A stretch of 64,000 nt of DNA from Nocardia transvalensis NBRC 15921. GTDB taxonomy: Bacteria; Actinomycetota; Actinomycetes; Mycobacteriales; Mycobacteriaceae. The notes beneath the pieces are model-generated. The model searched no databases. It saw only the letters and a program-made list of their open reading frames with translations, and was not told the DNA's origin. Positions 40,664 through 48,819 of this stretch are shown here, in pieces (positions within the stretch are counted from its first letter, which is position 1; every line of letters starts with the position of its first letter). A program made the translations under genes and the position numbers. The stretch covers positions 1-64,000 of the forward strand of contig NZ_BAGL01000033.1 in assembly GCF_000308875.1 (NCBI RefSeq). The letters run 5' to 3'.

Positions 40664-40685
40664 CTCCACCAACTGGTTGGTGGAG
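40664..40685. promoter_or_regulatory. TetR operator between divergent TetR and DinB genes
   Basis: Perfect 10-bp arms CTCCACCAAC and GTTGGTGGAG with a TG spacer. It lies 12 bp upstream of the TetR start codon and 40 bp upstream of the DinB start. Confidence 0.85.
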
Positions 40686-40725
40686 TACCCTAGCCCGGTC
40701 GTAGTCACGACTCGAGGGGGGACCC

Positions 40726-41202
40726 ATGGATATCGACTGGTCGCACGAGATCGCCGACCAGCTGGACCAGCACTGGCAGGAGCGGCTGCGCGCTCGGCTG
40801 GAGGGGCTGACCGCAGCGGAGTATGTGTGGGAACCGGTGCGGGACTGCTGGACCATCGCCCGGCGCATGGCCCACATCACCGTGCACGTGCTGGCCAAAC
40901 GGGCCGAAATGTATTTCGGCGGAACACCTGTCGACTACGACACCTACCTCTACGCGGGTACCGCGGCCGAGGCCCTCGATCGGCTCGACCGCGCCTACGA
41001 CTCCTGGTCCACCGGCCTGCGCGCGTCCACCGCCGCCGACCTGGCCCGCCCCTGCGGCCCCGATTCCGGCTCGTTCGCCGGCCGTCCCCTCGCCGCCGTG
41101 GCCCTGCACGTCCACCGCGAGGTGTTCCACCACGGCGCCGAAATCTCCCTGCTGCGTGACCTGTACCCGAAGGCCGGAGTCCCATCCCTGCACCGTGGGT
41201 AG
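40726..41202 (+). CDS. DinB/mycothiol S-transferase-like protein
   Basis: 158 residues, four-helix DinB fold. Histidines fit the metal triad: one in WTIARRMAHITVH and two in the C-terminal HVHREVFHHGAEISLLRDLY, a signature common in actinobacterial DinB proteins. Family members include mycothiol- or bacillithiol-dependent transferases and thiol-linked detoxification enzymes. It is divergent from the TetR gene with the dyad operator between, so it is probably the main target of that repressor. Confidence 0.8.
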   Translation: MDIDWSHEIADQLDQHWQERLRARLEGLTAAEYVWEPVRDCWTIARRMAHITVHVLAKRAEMYFGGTPVDYDTYLYAGTAAEALDRLDRAYDSWSTGLRASTAADLARPCGPDSGSFAGRPLAAVALHVHREVFHHGAEISLLRDLYPKAGVPSLHRG

Positions 41203-41274
41203 GTAGCCCAAGGTCGGTGGGACATCGACTTCGGTAGGTGTCGGGTGCGGGCGGGGACGTCCTAGGCTGCCGGT

Positions 41275-42426
41275 GTGCTGTCCCGATGCTGGTCCAACGA
41301 CGACGCTTCGCGCGGTTCCCTCCGCGAGTCCGCGGTGCTCGTCGTCCTCGCCGCGGTCCTGGTGGCGCTGACCCTTGTCGGGAAGTTCGGCGCGCATCTG
41401 GGCACGGCCGATCTCGTGCTGGAGACCACGGTGGGCGTCGTGGGGTGTGCCCTGCTGGGATTTGTCCGCCGGTGGCCGGTCGCGTGTGCGACTGCTCTGG
41501 CGGTGCTGGCCGCCCTGGCGGGGACCGCGACGACGCCCGCCACTATGTCCACCATCGTGATCGCCCGGTGGGAGCGGCCCTCGGTCATCGCGTGGTCGGC
41601 GGTCACGGGAGCCGCCGGGCACGCGATCTACGGGCTGTGGCGGCCGTTGCCCGGGCTTTCGTACGGCTGGTGGCTGGTGCTGGACGTGGCCGTCTACGCG
41701 GCACTGGTCGGGTGGGGTTCGCTGCTCAAGGCGCGGCACGCCCTCATCGACTCGTTGCAGGAACGAGCCCGTCGCGCCGAGGCCGAGCAGGGCCGCCGCG
41801 TGGCGGAGGCGCGGGCGGCCGAGCGCACGGCGCTGGCCCGGGAGATGCACGACGTGCTCGCCCACCGGCTGTCGCTGGTCGCCACCTATGCGGGAGCCCT
41901 GGAGTACCGGGAAGACATTGCGCCGGAACAAGTGTCGAAGGCGGCCGGGGTGATTCGCGAGGGCGTGCACCAGGCCCTCGACGAACTGCGCGGGGTGATC
42001 GGCGTGCTGCGCGCCGACGACGACGCCGACCGCCCGCAGCCCGGTCTGCCCGAGGTCGAGGCATTGGTAGCGGAGTCGCGGGCCGCCGATATCGACGTGC
42101 GCCTCGACGATCGGGTCGTGGACAAGACCGCCGTCCCCGCCGCCGTCGGCCGCACCGGCTACCGGATCGTCCAGGAGGGCCTGACGAACGCGCGCAAACA
42201 CGCGGCCGGGTCGCCGGTGCGTGTCGTCGTGGACGGCGCGCCGGGTACGGGACTGCGCATCGAGATCAGCAACCCGACCGGCAGCGCCGTCGCGGTCCTG
42301 CCGGGTGCCGGCACCGGCCTGATCGGACTGACCGAGCGGGTGCGGCTGACCGGCGGCCGCCTCGATCACGAGCTGACGACCGCGGGGGAGTTCCGGTTGC
42401 TCGCGTCGCTGCCATGGCCCGCGTGA
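41275..42426 (+). CDS. Sensor histidine kinase, NarL/HisKA_3 type
   Basis: 383 residues. Residues about 20-150 hold four or more hydrophobic helices with no large sensing domain. Then there is a coiled linker and the dimerisation/phosphoacceptor segment AREMHDVLAHRLSLV with His192, followed by an HATPase domain (GYRIVQEGLTNARKHAAGSPV, GAGTGLIGLTERVRLTGG). It pairs with the response regulator that starts within its last codons. GTG 41275 follows a TAGGCT element by 4 bases, so transcription may begin very near the start. The signal is not predictable. Confidence 0.9.
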   Translation: MLSRCWSNDDASRGSLRESAVLVVLAAVLVALTLVGKFGAHLGTADLVLETTVGVVGCALLGFVRRWPVACATALAVLAALAGTATTPATMSTIVIARWERPSVIAWSAVTGAAGHAIYGLWRPLPGLSYGWWLVLDVAVYAALVGWGSLLKARHALIDSLQERARRAEAEQGRRVAEARAAERTALAREMHDVLAHRLSLVATYAGALEYREDIAPEQVSKAAGVIREGVHQALDELRGVIGVLRADDDADRPQPGLPEVEALVAESRAADIDVRLDDRVVDKTAVPAAVGRTGYRIVQEGLTNARKHAAGSPVRVVVDGAPGTGLRIEISNPTGSAVAVLPGAGTGLIGLTERVRLTGGRLDHELTTAGEFRLLASLPWPA

Positions 42427-43109
42427 ACGCGCCGCTCGATACCCTGGGCCGCGTGACCAACGGGGTGAGGGTCCTCATCGTCGACGACGACGCCCTCGTG
42501 CGCGCGGGCCTGACCATGATGCTCGACGGCGCCGACGGCATCTCCGTCGTGGGCGAGGCCGCCGACGGCGACGCGGCGCTGGTCGCGGTCGCCGAACACG
42601 CGCCCGACGTGGTGCTCATGGACATCCAGATGCCCACGATGGACGGCGTCACCGCCACCGGCCGCATCCGTGCCCGCGGTACGCAACCCACGGCGGTCAT
42701 CGTGCTCACCACGTTCGACACCGACGAGAACATCCTGCGCGCGCTGCACGCCGGGGCGGACGGCTTCCTGTTGAAAGACACCCCGCCCGCTCAGATCGTG
42801 GCGGCCGTCCAGCGGGTCGCGTCCGGGGATCCGATCCTCTCCCCGCAGGTCACCCGCAAGCTGATGAACAAGGTGACCTCCGACGCGGGCAATTTCGAGC
42901 GGGCGCGGGCCGCGTTCGCGAAGCTCAGCGAGCGTGAGCACGAGGTCGCGATGGCGGTCGCGTCCGGGAAGCCGAACGCCGATATCGCGGCCGCCCTGTA
43001 TATGAGCGTCCCCACGGTCAAGGCGCACGTCTCGCACATCCTCACCAAACTCGACCTGGACAACCGCACCCAGATCGCCCTGGCCGCCCACGACGCGGGG
43101 CTCACCTGA
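42423..43109 (+). CDS. LuxR/NarL-family response regulator
   Basis: 228 residues. Receiver domain with phosphoacceptor Asp67 in PDVVLMDIQMP, DDD at 21-23, and conserved Lys118 (FLLKDTPP). The C-terminal LuxR helix-turn-helix (LSEREHEVAMAVASGKPNADIAAALYMSVPTVKAHVSHILTKL) spans about residues 168-215. GTG 42423 overlaps the kinase stop in a GTGA; ATG 42414 and GTG 42453 are alternatives. The gene is followed by a near-copy of its own last codons. Confidence 0.92.
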   Translation: MNAPLDTLGRVTNGVRVLIVDDDALVRAGLTMMLDGADGISVVGEAADGDAALVAVAEHAPDVVLMDIQMPTMDGVTATGRIRARGTQPTAVIVLTTFDTDENILRALHAGADGFLLKDTPPAQIVAAVQRVASGDPILSPQVTRKLMNKVTSDAGNFERARAAFAKLSEREHEVAMAVASGKPNADIAAALYMSVPTVKAHVSHILTKLDLDNRTQIALAAHDAGLT

Positions 43110-43173
43110 ACGGTCTCATCCGTACCCGCATTGCGCCGTCCGTCGCCGGGCTCATCTGAACGGTCTGATCCGT
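43098..43173. repeat. 50-bp-spaced direct repeat of the response-regulator 3' end
   Basis: GGCTCAYCTGAACGGTCTSATCCGT occurs around 43099-43123, spanning the stop codon, and again around 43149-43173, exactly 50 bp later, with two substitutions. It looks like a small tandem duplication of the gene end. The 149 bp to the next gene contain nothing else recognised. Confidence 0.8.
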
Positions 43174-43258
43174 CGGTCGGACGGAGCCGACGAAAGTAGC
43201 GAACGGTATCGACCTTGTGTGGAAGCGATTGGGCCGGTGCGGTTTCCACCATGAAGCC

Positions 43259-43909
43259 ATGGCTGAATCACTTCCCGCGAAGGCGTACCTGCTCGCCTAC
43301 CGAGCCGACCGCCGCAGGGTTCCGGACCGGCAGCGCGTCGGCTATCTCGTGCGCGCCGCCGCGCTGGCGGAACTGCTGCTGCGCGACCGCCTCGCCGACC
43401 GGGGCGGCGTCGCGGCACTGATCGGAACTTCTGGTGTGACAGGGGATCTCGTCCTGGACGACACACTGACGATGGTTTCCGACGGCTCGCGCAACTGGGT
43501 GCACTGGGTCCGCAAGGACCATTCCCGCGCCCTGCATCTGGTGGAGACCCAGCTTGCCGAGGCGGGCGTCCTCGTCCTCGAACCCGGCCGCGCCCTGGGA
43601 ATCATGCCCCTCCAGCGCCGCGTGGTCCGCAACGAGGCCCACCTGTCCGACCTGCGCGCGGTCGTGGACGACGCCCTGCACGGCCCGCTCGCCGTCCCCG
43701 ACCTCCCCGCCACGGACGCGGTCCTCACGGCCCTCCTGGCCGCCACCGAATTCCGCCACGTCATCTCCCGCTCCGCCCGCCGCCGCAACCAGCCCCGAGT
43801 CGACGCCCTCGCCCTCCAGGCCGCCCCGGCGGTAGACGCCCTCCAGACAGCGGTCCGCCGCCTCCGCACCGCCCGAGTAGCCATCGCCACAGGCGGCGGC
43901 CACACCTGA
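43259..43909 (+). CDS. GPP34-family (GOLPH3-like) phosphoprotein
   Basis: 216 residues starting MAESLPAKAYLLAYRADRR and continuing with LVRAAALAELLLRDRLADRGG. This is the usual opening of actinobacterial GPP34 proteins, distant relatives of the eukaryotic Golgi phosphoprotein 3. The rest is helical. In eukaryotes the fold binds phosphatidylinositol phosphate; in actinobacteria the role is unknown. ATG 43259 gives the family's normal N-terminus. Confidence 0.8.
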   Translation: MAESLPAKAYLLAYRADRRRVPDRQRVGYLVRAAALAELLLRDRLADRGGVAALIGTSGVTGDLVLDDTLTMVSDGSRNWVHWVRKDHSRALHLVETQLAEAGVLVLEPGRALGIMPLQRRVVRNEAHLSDLRAVVDDALHGPLAVPDLPATDAVLTALLAATEFRHVISRSARRRNQPRVDALALQAAPAVDALQTAVRRLRTARVAIATGGGHT

Positions 43910-43940
43910 CCATTACGGGCCCGCAACAGAAAGATTCGGC

Positions 43941-44449
43941 ATGAGAAGAACACGATGGCTGGCGGCAGCGGCTCTGAGTGGAGCGTTGTTCGTGACGGCG
44001 TGCGGTACTTCCCCACCGGCAGAGGGGGATTCGGGGGACGTGGCGGACGGAGGGCGGTGCGGCGCGGGGAGCCGAAGACGGCGGCGGTCTGCCTGCGCGC
44101 CCTCCGGTGGACACGCTGACGCGCGCCTTCGCCTATCCGGCCTACGGCACGCACCTCCTCCCGGGCAAGCCCATCGATGCGCTGGAAAAGGTTGACTACC
44201 ACCAGGTTCCGGTCATCGCCGGAAGTACGCGCGACGAGGCCACCCTCACCGCGGCGTCCTACGACAACGGCGAACCGATATGCCGTCGCTCTTCGACATC
44301 GGTGGAATGCGGGTCCCGCTGAGCTCAGACGAGCAGCGGCTGTCGACAAGCCCCACACCCGGTCGCCGGCCCCCGGGCCCGGCGGCGTGGCGCGCGTCGA
44401 TCTCGCCGCCGAACACCACTGCGCCTTCTGGTCGGGCCTGCAACGCTGA
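43941..44449 (+). pseudogene. Decayed carboxylesterase type B lipoprotein
   Basis: Remnants of one gene appear in different frames. At 43941 there is an intact lipoprotein signal (MRRTRWLAAAALSGALFVTACGTSPP). About 120 bp later comes esterase-like AAVCLRAL, then after a frame change VDTLTRAFAYPAYGTHLLPGKPIDALEKVDYHQVPVIAGSTRDEATLTA, the region before the catalytic Glu/His of type-B esterases. After another frame change, AAEHHCAFWSGLQR ends at 44449 and resembles a family C-terminus. The total is far below the usual 500 residues, so large deletions and frameshifts have occurred. The 177 bp after it are AT-richer than the neighbourhood and hold nothing recognised. Confidence 0.75.
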
Positions 44450-44626
44450 GGAGTCGAACCGGTCGGTGAGCAACAGGCTGGTGTATCGACGGCAATTGGA
44501 CGGTCGGTAAGCATCGAATTCCGGCCAACAGCGGTATATCTCGATAATTTACGGTTAAACTCTGAACGACATCAGGTCCCGAAGAGCGGCCTCACACTGC
44601 ACTGACATCATCTCCGGGGGATTCTG

Positions 44627-44947
44627 ATGCATCATGCCGTCCCGTCGGCGGCCGGTGACCCACTCGCACACGGCCAGCGACCACGCGGCGCCATGCCGCG
44701 ACATAGACGCTCGGCGGCCGACGAGGTCGCCGAGCTGAGCGACCACCTGATCGACCGCATGTGGGCTATCGGGATACAGATTCACAACGAGCTGGTCCGC
44801 TCCGGGCGGCAGGTCGTCGCCGAGCGCGGGCCCGCCGCGGCGGTGGCGCTACGCTCCGCCGTCGACGAACTGGACGCGCTCGTGCGCACCACCCGCGCCT
44901 CGCTGGACGACGCGATCTCTCACTCGGACAACCACTTGTCGATCTGA
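44627..44947 (+). CDS. Small helical hypothetical protein
   Basis: 106 residues. A polar, basic N-terminus is followed by a long amphipathic helix pair (ADEVAELSDHLIDRMWAIGIQIHNELV and AVALRSAVDELDALVRTTRASLDDAI). GGGGG six bases ahead supports ATG 44627; ATG 44693 is an alternative. Its 3' end overlaps the convergent gene by 28 bp. A competing minus-strand frame (44555-44785) has no better support. Function unknown. Confidence 0.5.
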   Translation: MHHAVPSAAGDPLAHGQRPRGAMPRHRRSAADEVAELSDHLIDRMWAIGIQIHNELVRSGRQVVAERGPAAAVALRSAVDELDALVRTTRASLDDAISHSDNHLSI

Positions 44948-45408
44948 TCGAGCGTGGCCGCCGAGTGCAGCGGTATCTCGTCCTCGGCGTCCAGCAGCAC
45001 CCACGCATAGGTCGCATCCGACCCGTGGACGAGGTGGTAGCCCGCCCGCGCGGCCCGCCGCGTCACCAGCTCAACTCGTGTCGAAACCCGTTCGGATGTC
45101 ACCGATTGCCTTTCGGAGGGCCGCGTCGGATGTGGGAAATGCTCTCGGGGCGAAGAGAATTGCGCCCAGAACTCGTGCCGCACCGCATCCCACAGCCGCG
45201 ACAGACCCGGGTAGCGGTCGCGCAGCTGCGCCAGATCCGGCGCGGCATCCACCCGCGCGACCGCCACCAGCGAGCGCCCGTCAACCATGTTGCGTACCAG
45301 CATCATTCGTATCCCTTGATGATCGATTTGCCATTCTGCCACCCACCCCTCCACCTCGGTACGGTGCAGAGCCACACCCGTCTCCGTATCGTTATGCGCC
45401 CGTGGCAT
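44920..45408 (-). CDS. Hypothetical protein, possibly paired with the XRE locus
   Basis: About 162 residues from ATG 45408 (GTG 45375, with GGAG six bases upstream, is also possible). It is Trp- and Arg-rich (VEGWVAEWQIDHQGIRMMLVRNMVDGRSLVAVARVD, RLWDAVRHEFWAQF) and ends in an acidic helix. The open frame runs on to 45711 but the extra N-terminus is low-complexity and lacks a start signal. It is divergent from the XRE regulator. Not recognised. Confidence 0.55.
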   Translation of the reverse strand: MPRAHNDTETGVALHRTEVEGWVAEWQIDHQGIRMMLVRNMVDGRSLVAVARVDAAPDLAQLRDRYPGLSRLWDAVRHEFWAQFSSPREHFPHPTRPSERQSVTSERVSTRVELVTRRAARAGYHLVHGSDATYAWVLLDAEDEIPLHSAATLDQIDKWLSE

Positions 45409-45728
45409 GGGGGATACCGGGGGTAGGGGTGGTCGCGAGGCGCCCTCCGGCACCGCTCGGCCGCGAATCAACTGCTTGCTCGTGTGCCATGACTCCACGC
45501 TTCCGGTTCGTCGGTGTATTCGATGCCCCCACTCGCGGTAGGTATTTCGGCCTCGCCGCGTGCACTCATAGAACACACCGGCGGACATAGTCTGTGCAAC
45601 ACTTGATGACGAATGTTCGAGGGGAAAATCACGTCGTTTCAGTAATTCGCGCATCTCCGTTCGAGTAGAAACCCGTTTTCTCGAACGCGCACACCGAATC
45701 CCGATTCGCACAACAGGAGGTAGATCCG
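45409..45728. promoter_or_regulatory. Divergent promoter region with dyad upstream of the XRE gene
   Basis: This 320-bp gap holds the promoters of the flanking genes. CGAATC-CC-GATTCG at 45695-45708 is a perfect 6-bp-arm dyad just before the AGGAGG site (45715-45720) of the XRE gene, a likely autoregulatory site. Nothing else is recognised. Confidence 0.5.
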
Positions 45729-46619
45729 ATGGCGCTCGCAGTTGCCGATTCCAACGTCGCTCGGCGGATGCTCGGCCTCACGCTGGAGGCGATGCGTGAG
45801 AAGGAAGCCATCTCCCGGGAGGCGGCGGCGGATGCGATCGGGCTGGCCCGATCCACACTCTGGAAAATCGAGACGGGACAGAACGCACGCCTGAATCCCG
45901 TTCTGATGAAACATCTTTGCGGCCTGTACCGTGCGACCACCAAGGAGACGCAGGTCGTCTTGGAGCTGGTCAAGGAGACGAAGGCGACGGGGTGGTGGCA
46001 GGCGTTCGCCGACGATGCGATTCCCAAAGAGTTCGGGTTGTTCGTCGGTCTGGAGGATGCTGCGCAGCAGATTACGTCGTATCAGACCGCGCTTCTTCCG
46101 GGACTGCTGCACACCGCTGATTACCGCCGCACGCTGATCTGGGCCGAATTCCCGAACAAACCCACCGACGAGGTCGAACGAATGCTGGAAGTCGGTATGA
46201 GGCGGCAGGATCGACTCACCAGCAAAGGTAAGCCGTTGGCCATGGATGTGTTCATCGACGAATCCGCATTGCGCAGGATAACGGGCAGTGCGTCGATCAT
46301 GGCGTGTCAACTTCACCATCTGGCGGAAGTCGGCGTGCTTCCGAACGTGTCGATCCGTGTTGTCCCACTGACGGCGGGAACCTATCGCGGATTGATTGTC
46401 GGGATGTTCGTAATCCTCGACTTCCCACTGCATCCGAAGGCGGAATTGACCATGCCGCCCGTCGTCTACGTCCAAGGCTTCCTCGGCGATCTGTACCTGG
46501 AGCAGAGGGATGAGGTTCGGCAGTATCGTGAGGTGTGCGCCGACGTCGAACGGTTGGCGCTGGATGAGGCGAAAAGCCGCGCGCTCATCCTGAGGATTGC
46601 GAAGGAGTGTGTCGTGTGA
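45729..46619 (+). CDS. XRE-family regulator with DUF5753 domain
   Basis: 296 residues. Helix-turn-helix near residues 13-65 (ISREAAADAIGLARSTLWKIETGQ), then a DUF5753 domain with GLEDAAQQITSYQTALLPGLLHTADYRRTL and DESALRRITGSASIMACQLHHLAEV. The last codons overlap a small DUF397 gene. XRE-DUF5753/DUF397 pairs are abundant in actinobacteria and in Streptomyces affect development and secondary metabolism; some behave like toxin-antitoxin modules. AGGAGG ahead of ATG 45729. Confidence 0.92.
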   Translation: MALAVADSNVARRMLGLTLEAMREKEAISREAAADAIGLARSTLWKIETGQNARLNPVLMKHLCGLYRATTKETQVVLELVKETKATGWWQAFADDAIPKEFGLFVGLEDAAQQITSYQTALLPGLLHTADYRRTLIWAEFPNKPTDEVERMLEVGMRRQDRLTSKGKPLAMDVFIDESALRRITGSASIMACQLHHLAEVGVLPNVSIRVVPLTAGTYRGLIVGMFVILDFPLHPKAELTMPPVVYVQGFLGDLYLEQRDEVRQYREVCADVERLALDEAKSRALILRIAKECVV

Positions 46620-46816
46620 ACGTTGACCTGACCGGAGCCCAGTGGTTCAAGAGCAGCCGCAGTTCGGGCTCCAAAGACTGTGTGGAGGTCGCGTTCGTAG
46701 GCGGTGGCCTTGTCGGGGTCCGGGACAGCAAAGATGTGTCCGGCCCGGCCCTGGTGTTCACTCCCGGCGAGTGGAATGCCTTCATGGCTGATCTATCGGG
46801 AGGCAAACCAGGCTGA
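46616..46816 (+). CDS. DUF397 protein
   Basis: 66 residues from GTG 46616, overlapping the XRE stop in a GTGA. It has the family's whole pattern: LTGAQWFKSSRSSGSKDCVEVAF, VRDSKDVSGPALVFTPGEWNAFMADL. Translationally coupled to the XRE partner, with which it is expected to interact. Confidence 0.92.
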   Translation: MNVDLTGAQWFKSSRSSGSKDCVEVAFVGGGLVGVRDSKDVSGPALVFTPGEWNAFMADLSGGKPG

Positions 46817-47128
46817 CCGGCGAGGCCACGGGACAGGGGGGTACTCGGTACCGTCGCGGTCGACGGACTGGATCAGCCACTGCGCGTTCGGTGACCAGCA
46901 GACCATATCGTCGCAAGTCTCCAGAACCTTGTGCTGCTTGGGCAATTACGTGGTGCAGTTCGATCTGCGCCTCAACTACAAGCTGTTCCGGGGAGGAAGT
47001 CGTTCCAGGAATCGCGTCAAAGACCCTGCTGCGCTTCTGTTTTGGGAAACTTACCCGTCGGGACCGACAGCATGGGCGCCAGCCCGTTGTACGTCGAGTT
47101 CGTCGGCGCACCCGGCGTCAATCCCATG
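46793..47128 (-). pseudogene. Possible decayed minus-strand ORF
   Basis: A well-placed AGGAGG (47133-47138) precedes ATG 47128, which opens MGLTPGAPTNSTYNGLAPML and stops after 36 codons. The same frame continues with RDSWNDFLPG, then stops again. A different frame near the end reads KVLETCDDMVCWSPNAQW and SVDRDGTEYPPVPW and ends at 46793. These protein-like stretches joined by stops and frame changes suggest a broken gene. The rest of the 46817-47230 gap shows nothing recognisable. Confidence 0.35.
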
Positions 47129-47230
47129 TAACCCTCCTGAACACTGTGGGCGGGACGGTTTCCGGTGCTGATCGGCTTGCCAGGGATGGGGCTTGGAGGC
47201 CACCCGGCCGGTGGTTAGGCTCGCGGCGCT

Positions 47231-48037
47231 ATGGAGGCTTTCTTTCTGCCCGACGGTCGGGATCCCGGGGTGTTTCATCCCACCGAACTCACTCGGGGGC
47301 CGTGGGCGGCGGATGCGCAGCACGGTGGGGCGCCGGCGGCGTTGGCCGGGTATGTGATCGGGCGGTGCGAGCCGTGGGGGCGGGTGGCGCGGGTTGCGGT
47401 GGAGTATCTCGGGGTGGTGCCTATCGCGCCGTTGCGGGCCGAGGTGCGGGTTGTGGAGGCGGAGGCGCGGGTCGGTGGGCGGCGCGTCGAAATGGTCGAG
47501 GCGACACTGAGTTCCGGGCAGCGGGTGGTGGTGAAGGCCACGGCCTGGCGGCTGGGTACGGTCGCGCCGGACCTCGAGGTGCCGCCCGAAATACTGCCGG
47601 ACGGAAATCCTCTCGGCCCCGACGGGATTGCGATGCGGCCGGAACACAGTTTCCCGAGCAATCAGCGGGTCGGATTCCACACCGGCGTCGAATACCGTTT
47701 CGTGTCAGGGGCATTCCGGACGCCGGGGCCGGCGGTGTGCTGGTTCCGATTGCGATATCCGGTCGTGGCGGGCGCCGAGCCGGCACCACTGGAACGAGTT
47801 CTCGCGGCGGCCGACTTCGGGAATGGCGTCAGCGCCGTGCTGCCGTGGGGCCATTGCTATTTCATCAATACCGATCTGACGGTGAACATGTATCGCGAGC
47901 CGGTCGGTGAATGGGTGTGCCTGGACGCGGTGACCCGTGCCGAGCCGGACGGAATCGGGCTGGCCGAATCCCGGTTGTTCGACGAGCGCGGGCCGATCGG
48001 CCGCGGCACCCAGACGCTGCTGCTCGGCACCCGGTGA
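47231..48037 (+). CDS. Acyl-CoA thioesterase-like double hotdog protein
   Basis: 268 residues. N-terminal hotdog with RGPWAADAQHGGAPAALAGYVIGRCEP, the wording of actinobacterial TesB-like thioesterases, and a second hotdog from about residue 150 (RTPGPAVCWFRLRYPVV ... LAAADFGNGVSAVLPWGHCYFINTDLTVNMYREPVGEWVCLDA). It probably hydrolyses an acyl-CoA. Stand-alone, ATG 47231. It is not adjacent to the catabolic operons, so the substrate is open. Confidence 0.85.
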   Translation: MEAFFLPDGRDPGVFHPTELTRGPWAADAQHGGAPAALAGYVIGRCEPWGRVARVAVEYLGVVPIAPLRAEVRVVEAEARVGGRRVEMVEATLSSGQRVVVKATAWRLGTVAPDLEVPPEILPDGNPLGPDGIAMRPEHSFPSNQRVGFHTGVEYRFVSGAFRTPGPAVCWFRLRYPVVAGAEPAPLERVLAAADFGNGVSAVLPWGHCYFINTDLTVNMYREPVGEWVCLDAVTRAEPDGIGLAESRLFDERGPIGRGTQTLLLGTR

Positions 48038-48083
48038 GCGGGCCTCGATTGACGGATCGTGCCCGTCGTGGTCTCCTCGGGCG

Positions 48084-48518
48084 GTGCTGACCAACCGTGC
48101 GCGCCGGCGGCAGTGGACCGTAGCCGTGACGCCGGTGATACTCGTGGCCGGGGCCGCGCTGGGCCCTGGGACTGCCCAGGCCGGGTCCGCGGAGCCCGCG
48201 CCGCCGCCGCGATCGTCGGTGATCCTGACGGTGCGGCCGGTGGAGTCGCTGGTCCCGCGCGTGATGACGCTGGAGTGCGCCGCCGTGTCCACCGGGACCC
48301 ATCCGCTGGCGCGGCAGGCGTGCGCCGATCTCGAGGCGGCCGGGGGCAATATCCGCGAACTCGCCGATTTCACGGACCCGCCCCTCTGCGGCCAGGATTT
48401 CGACCCGATCGCGGCCCGCATCGACGGGACGTGGGAGGGGCGGCCGGTGTCCGATTCGGGTGTTTTCTCCAATCACTGCGTCCTGATCGCCACCACGAAA
48501 TCGGTCTTCGACTTCTGA
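48084..48518 (+). CDS. Secreted subtilisin-inhibitor-like (SSI) protein
   Basis: 144 residues. A signal-like N-terminus (WTVAVTPVILVAGAALGPGTAQAG) is followed by the SSI-family body: ECAAVSTGTHPLARQACADL and DPPLCGQDFDPIAARIDGTWEGRPVSDSGVFSNHC, with four cysteines for two disulfides and the FDF end. SSI proteins inhibit extracellular serine proteases; the reactive-site residues cannot be judged. GTG 48084 is the best start. Confidence 0.82.
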   Translation: MLTNRARRRQWTVAVTPVILVAGAALGPGTAQAGSAEPAPPPRSSVILTVRPVESLVPRVMTLECAAVSTGTHPLARQACADLEAAGGNIRELADFTDPPLCGQDFDPIAARIDGTWEGRPVSDSGVFSNHCVLIATTKSVFDF

Positions 48519-48599
48519 CGGTTCCGGACCCGGGCGGCCGAACCCCCGCGGAGGTATTCGGGTAGAGTCGTTGGCCTGTTCGGTGCTGTTAGGAATGTC

Positions 48600-48812
48600 G
48601 TGGACAATCTCGATCTGAAACAAGCTGTATCCGATTTCGACAAGGCCGTTGTCGAACTACTGCGGGCCTCGGGGTGGCTCTATCACGTGCACCGCGTCGC
48701 AGCACAGGATCCCTCGGCGACGTCGGAGCAACTCGAATACGCGGAATCCCGGTTACAGGGAGTCAGCCTGCAGAAGGGCGTATTCGACCACCTCTATCAC
48801 GAGGCGGCTTGA
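48600..48812 (+). CDS. Small hypothetical helical protein
   Basis: 70 residues from GTG 48600, with AGGAA five bases ahead. Helical and amphipathic throughout (LKQAVSDFDKAVVELLRASGW, TSEQLEYAESRLQGV). No signal peptide. Convergent with the thiolase gene 7 bp away. Family not recognised. Confidence 0.6.
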   Translation: MDNLDLKQAVSDFDKAVVELLRASGWLYHVHRVAAQDPSATSEQLEYAESRLQGVSLQKGVFDHLYHEAA

Positions 48813-48819
48813 GAGCGGC

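Noticed and set aside
44555..44785. Minus-strand small ORF
   Set aside because: It competes with the plus-strand ORF at 44627, which has a better ribosome site and a more protein-like helical sequence.
46891..47910. Plus-strand frame of 339 codons
   Set aside because: The second half is the thioesterase gene read in the wrong frame and the first half covers a region with no family pattern.
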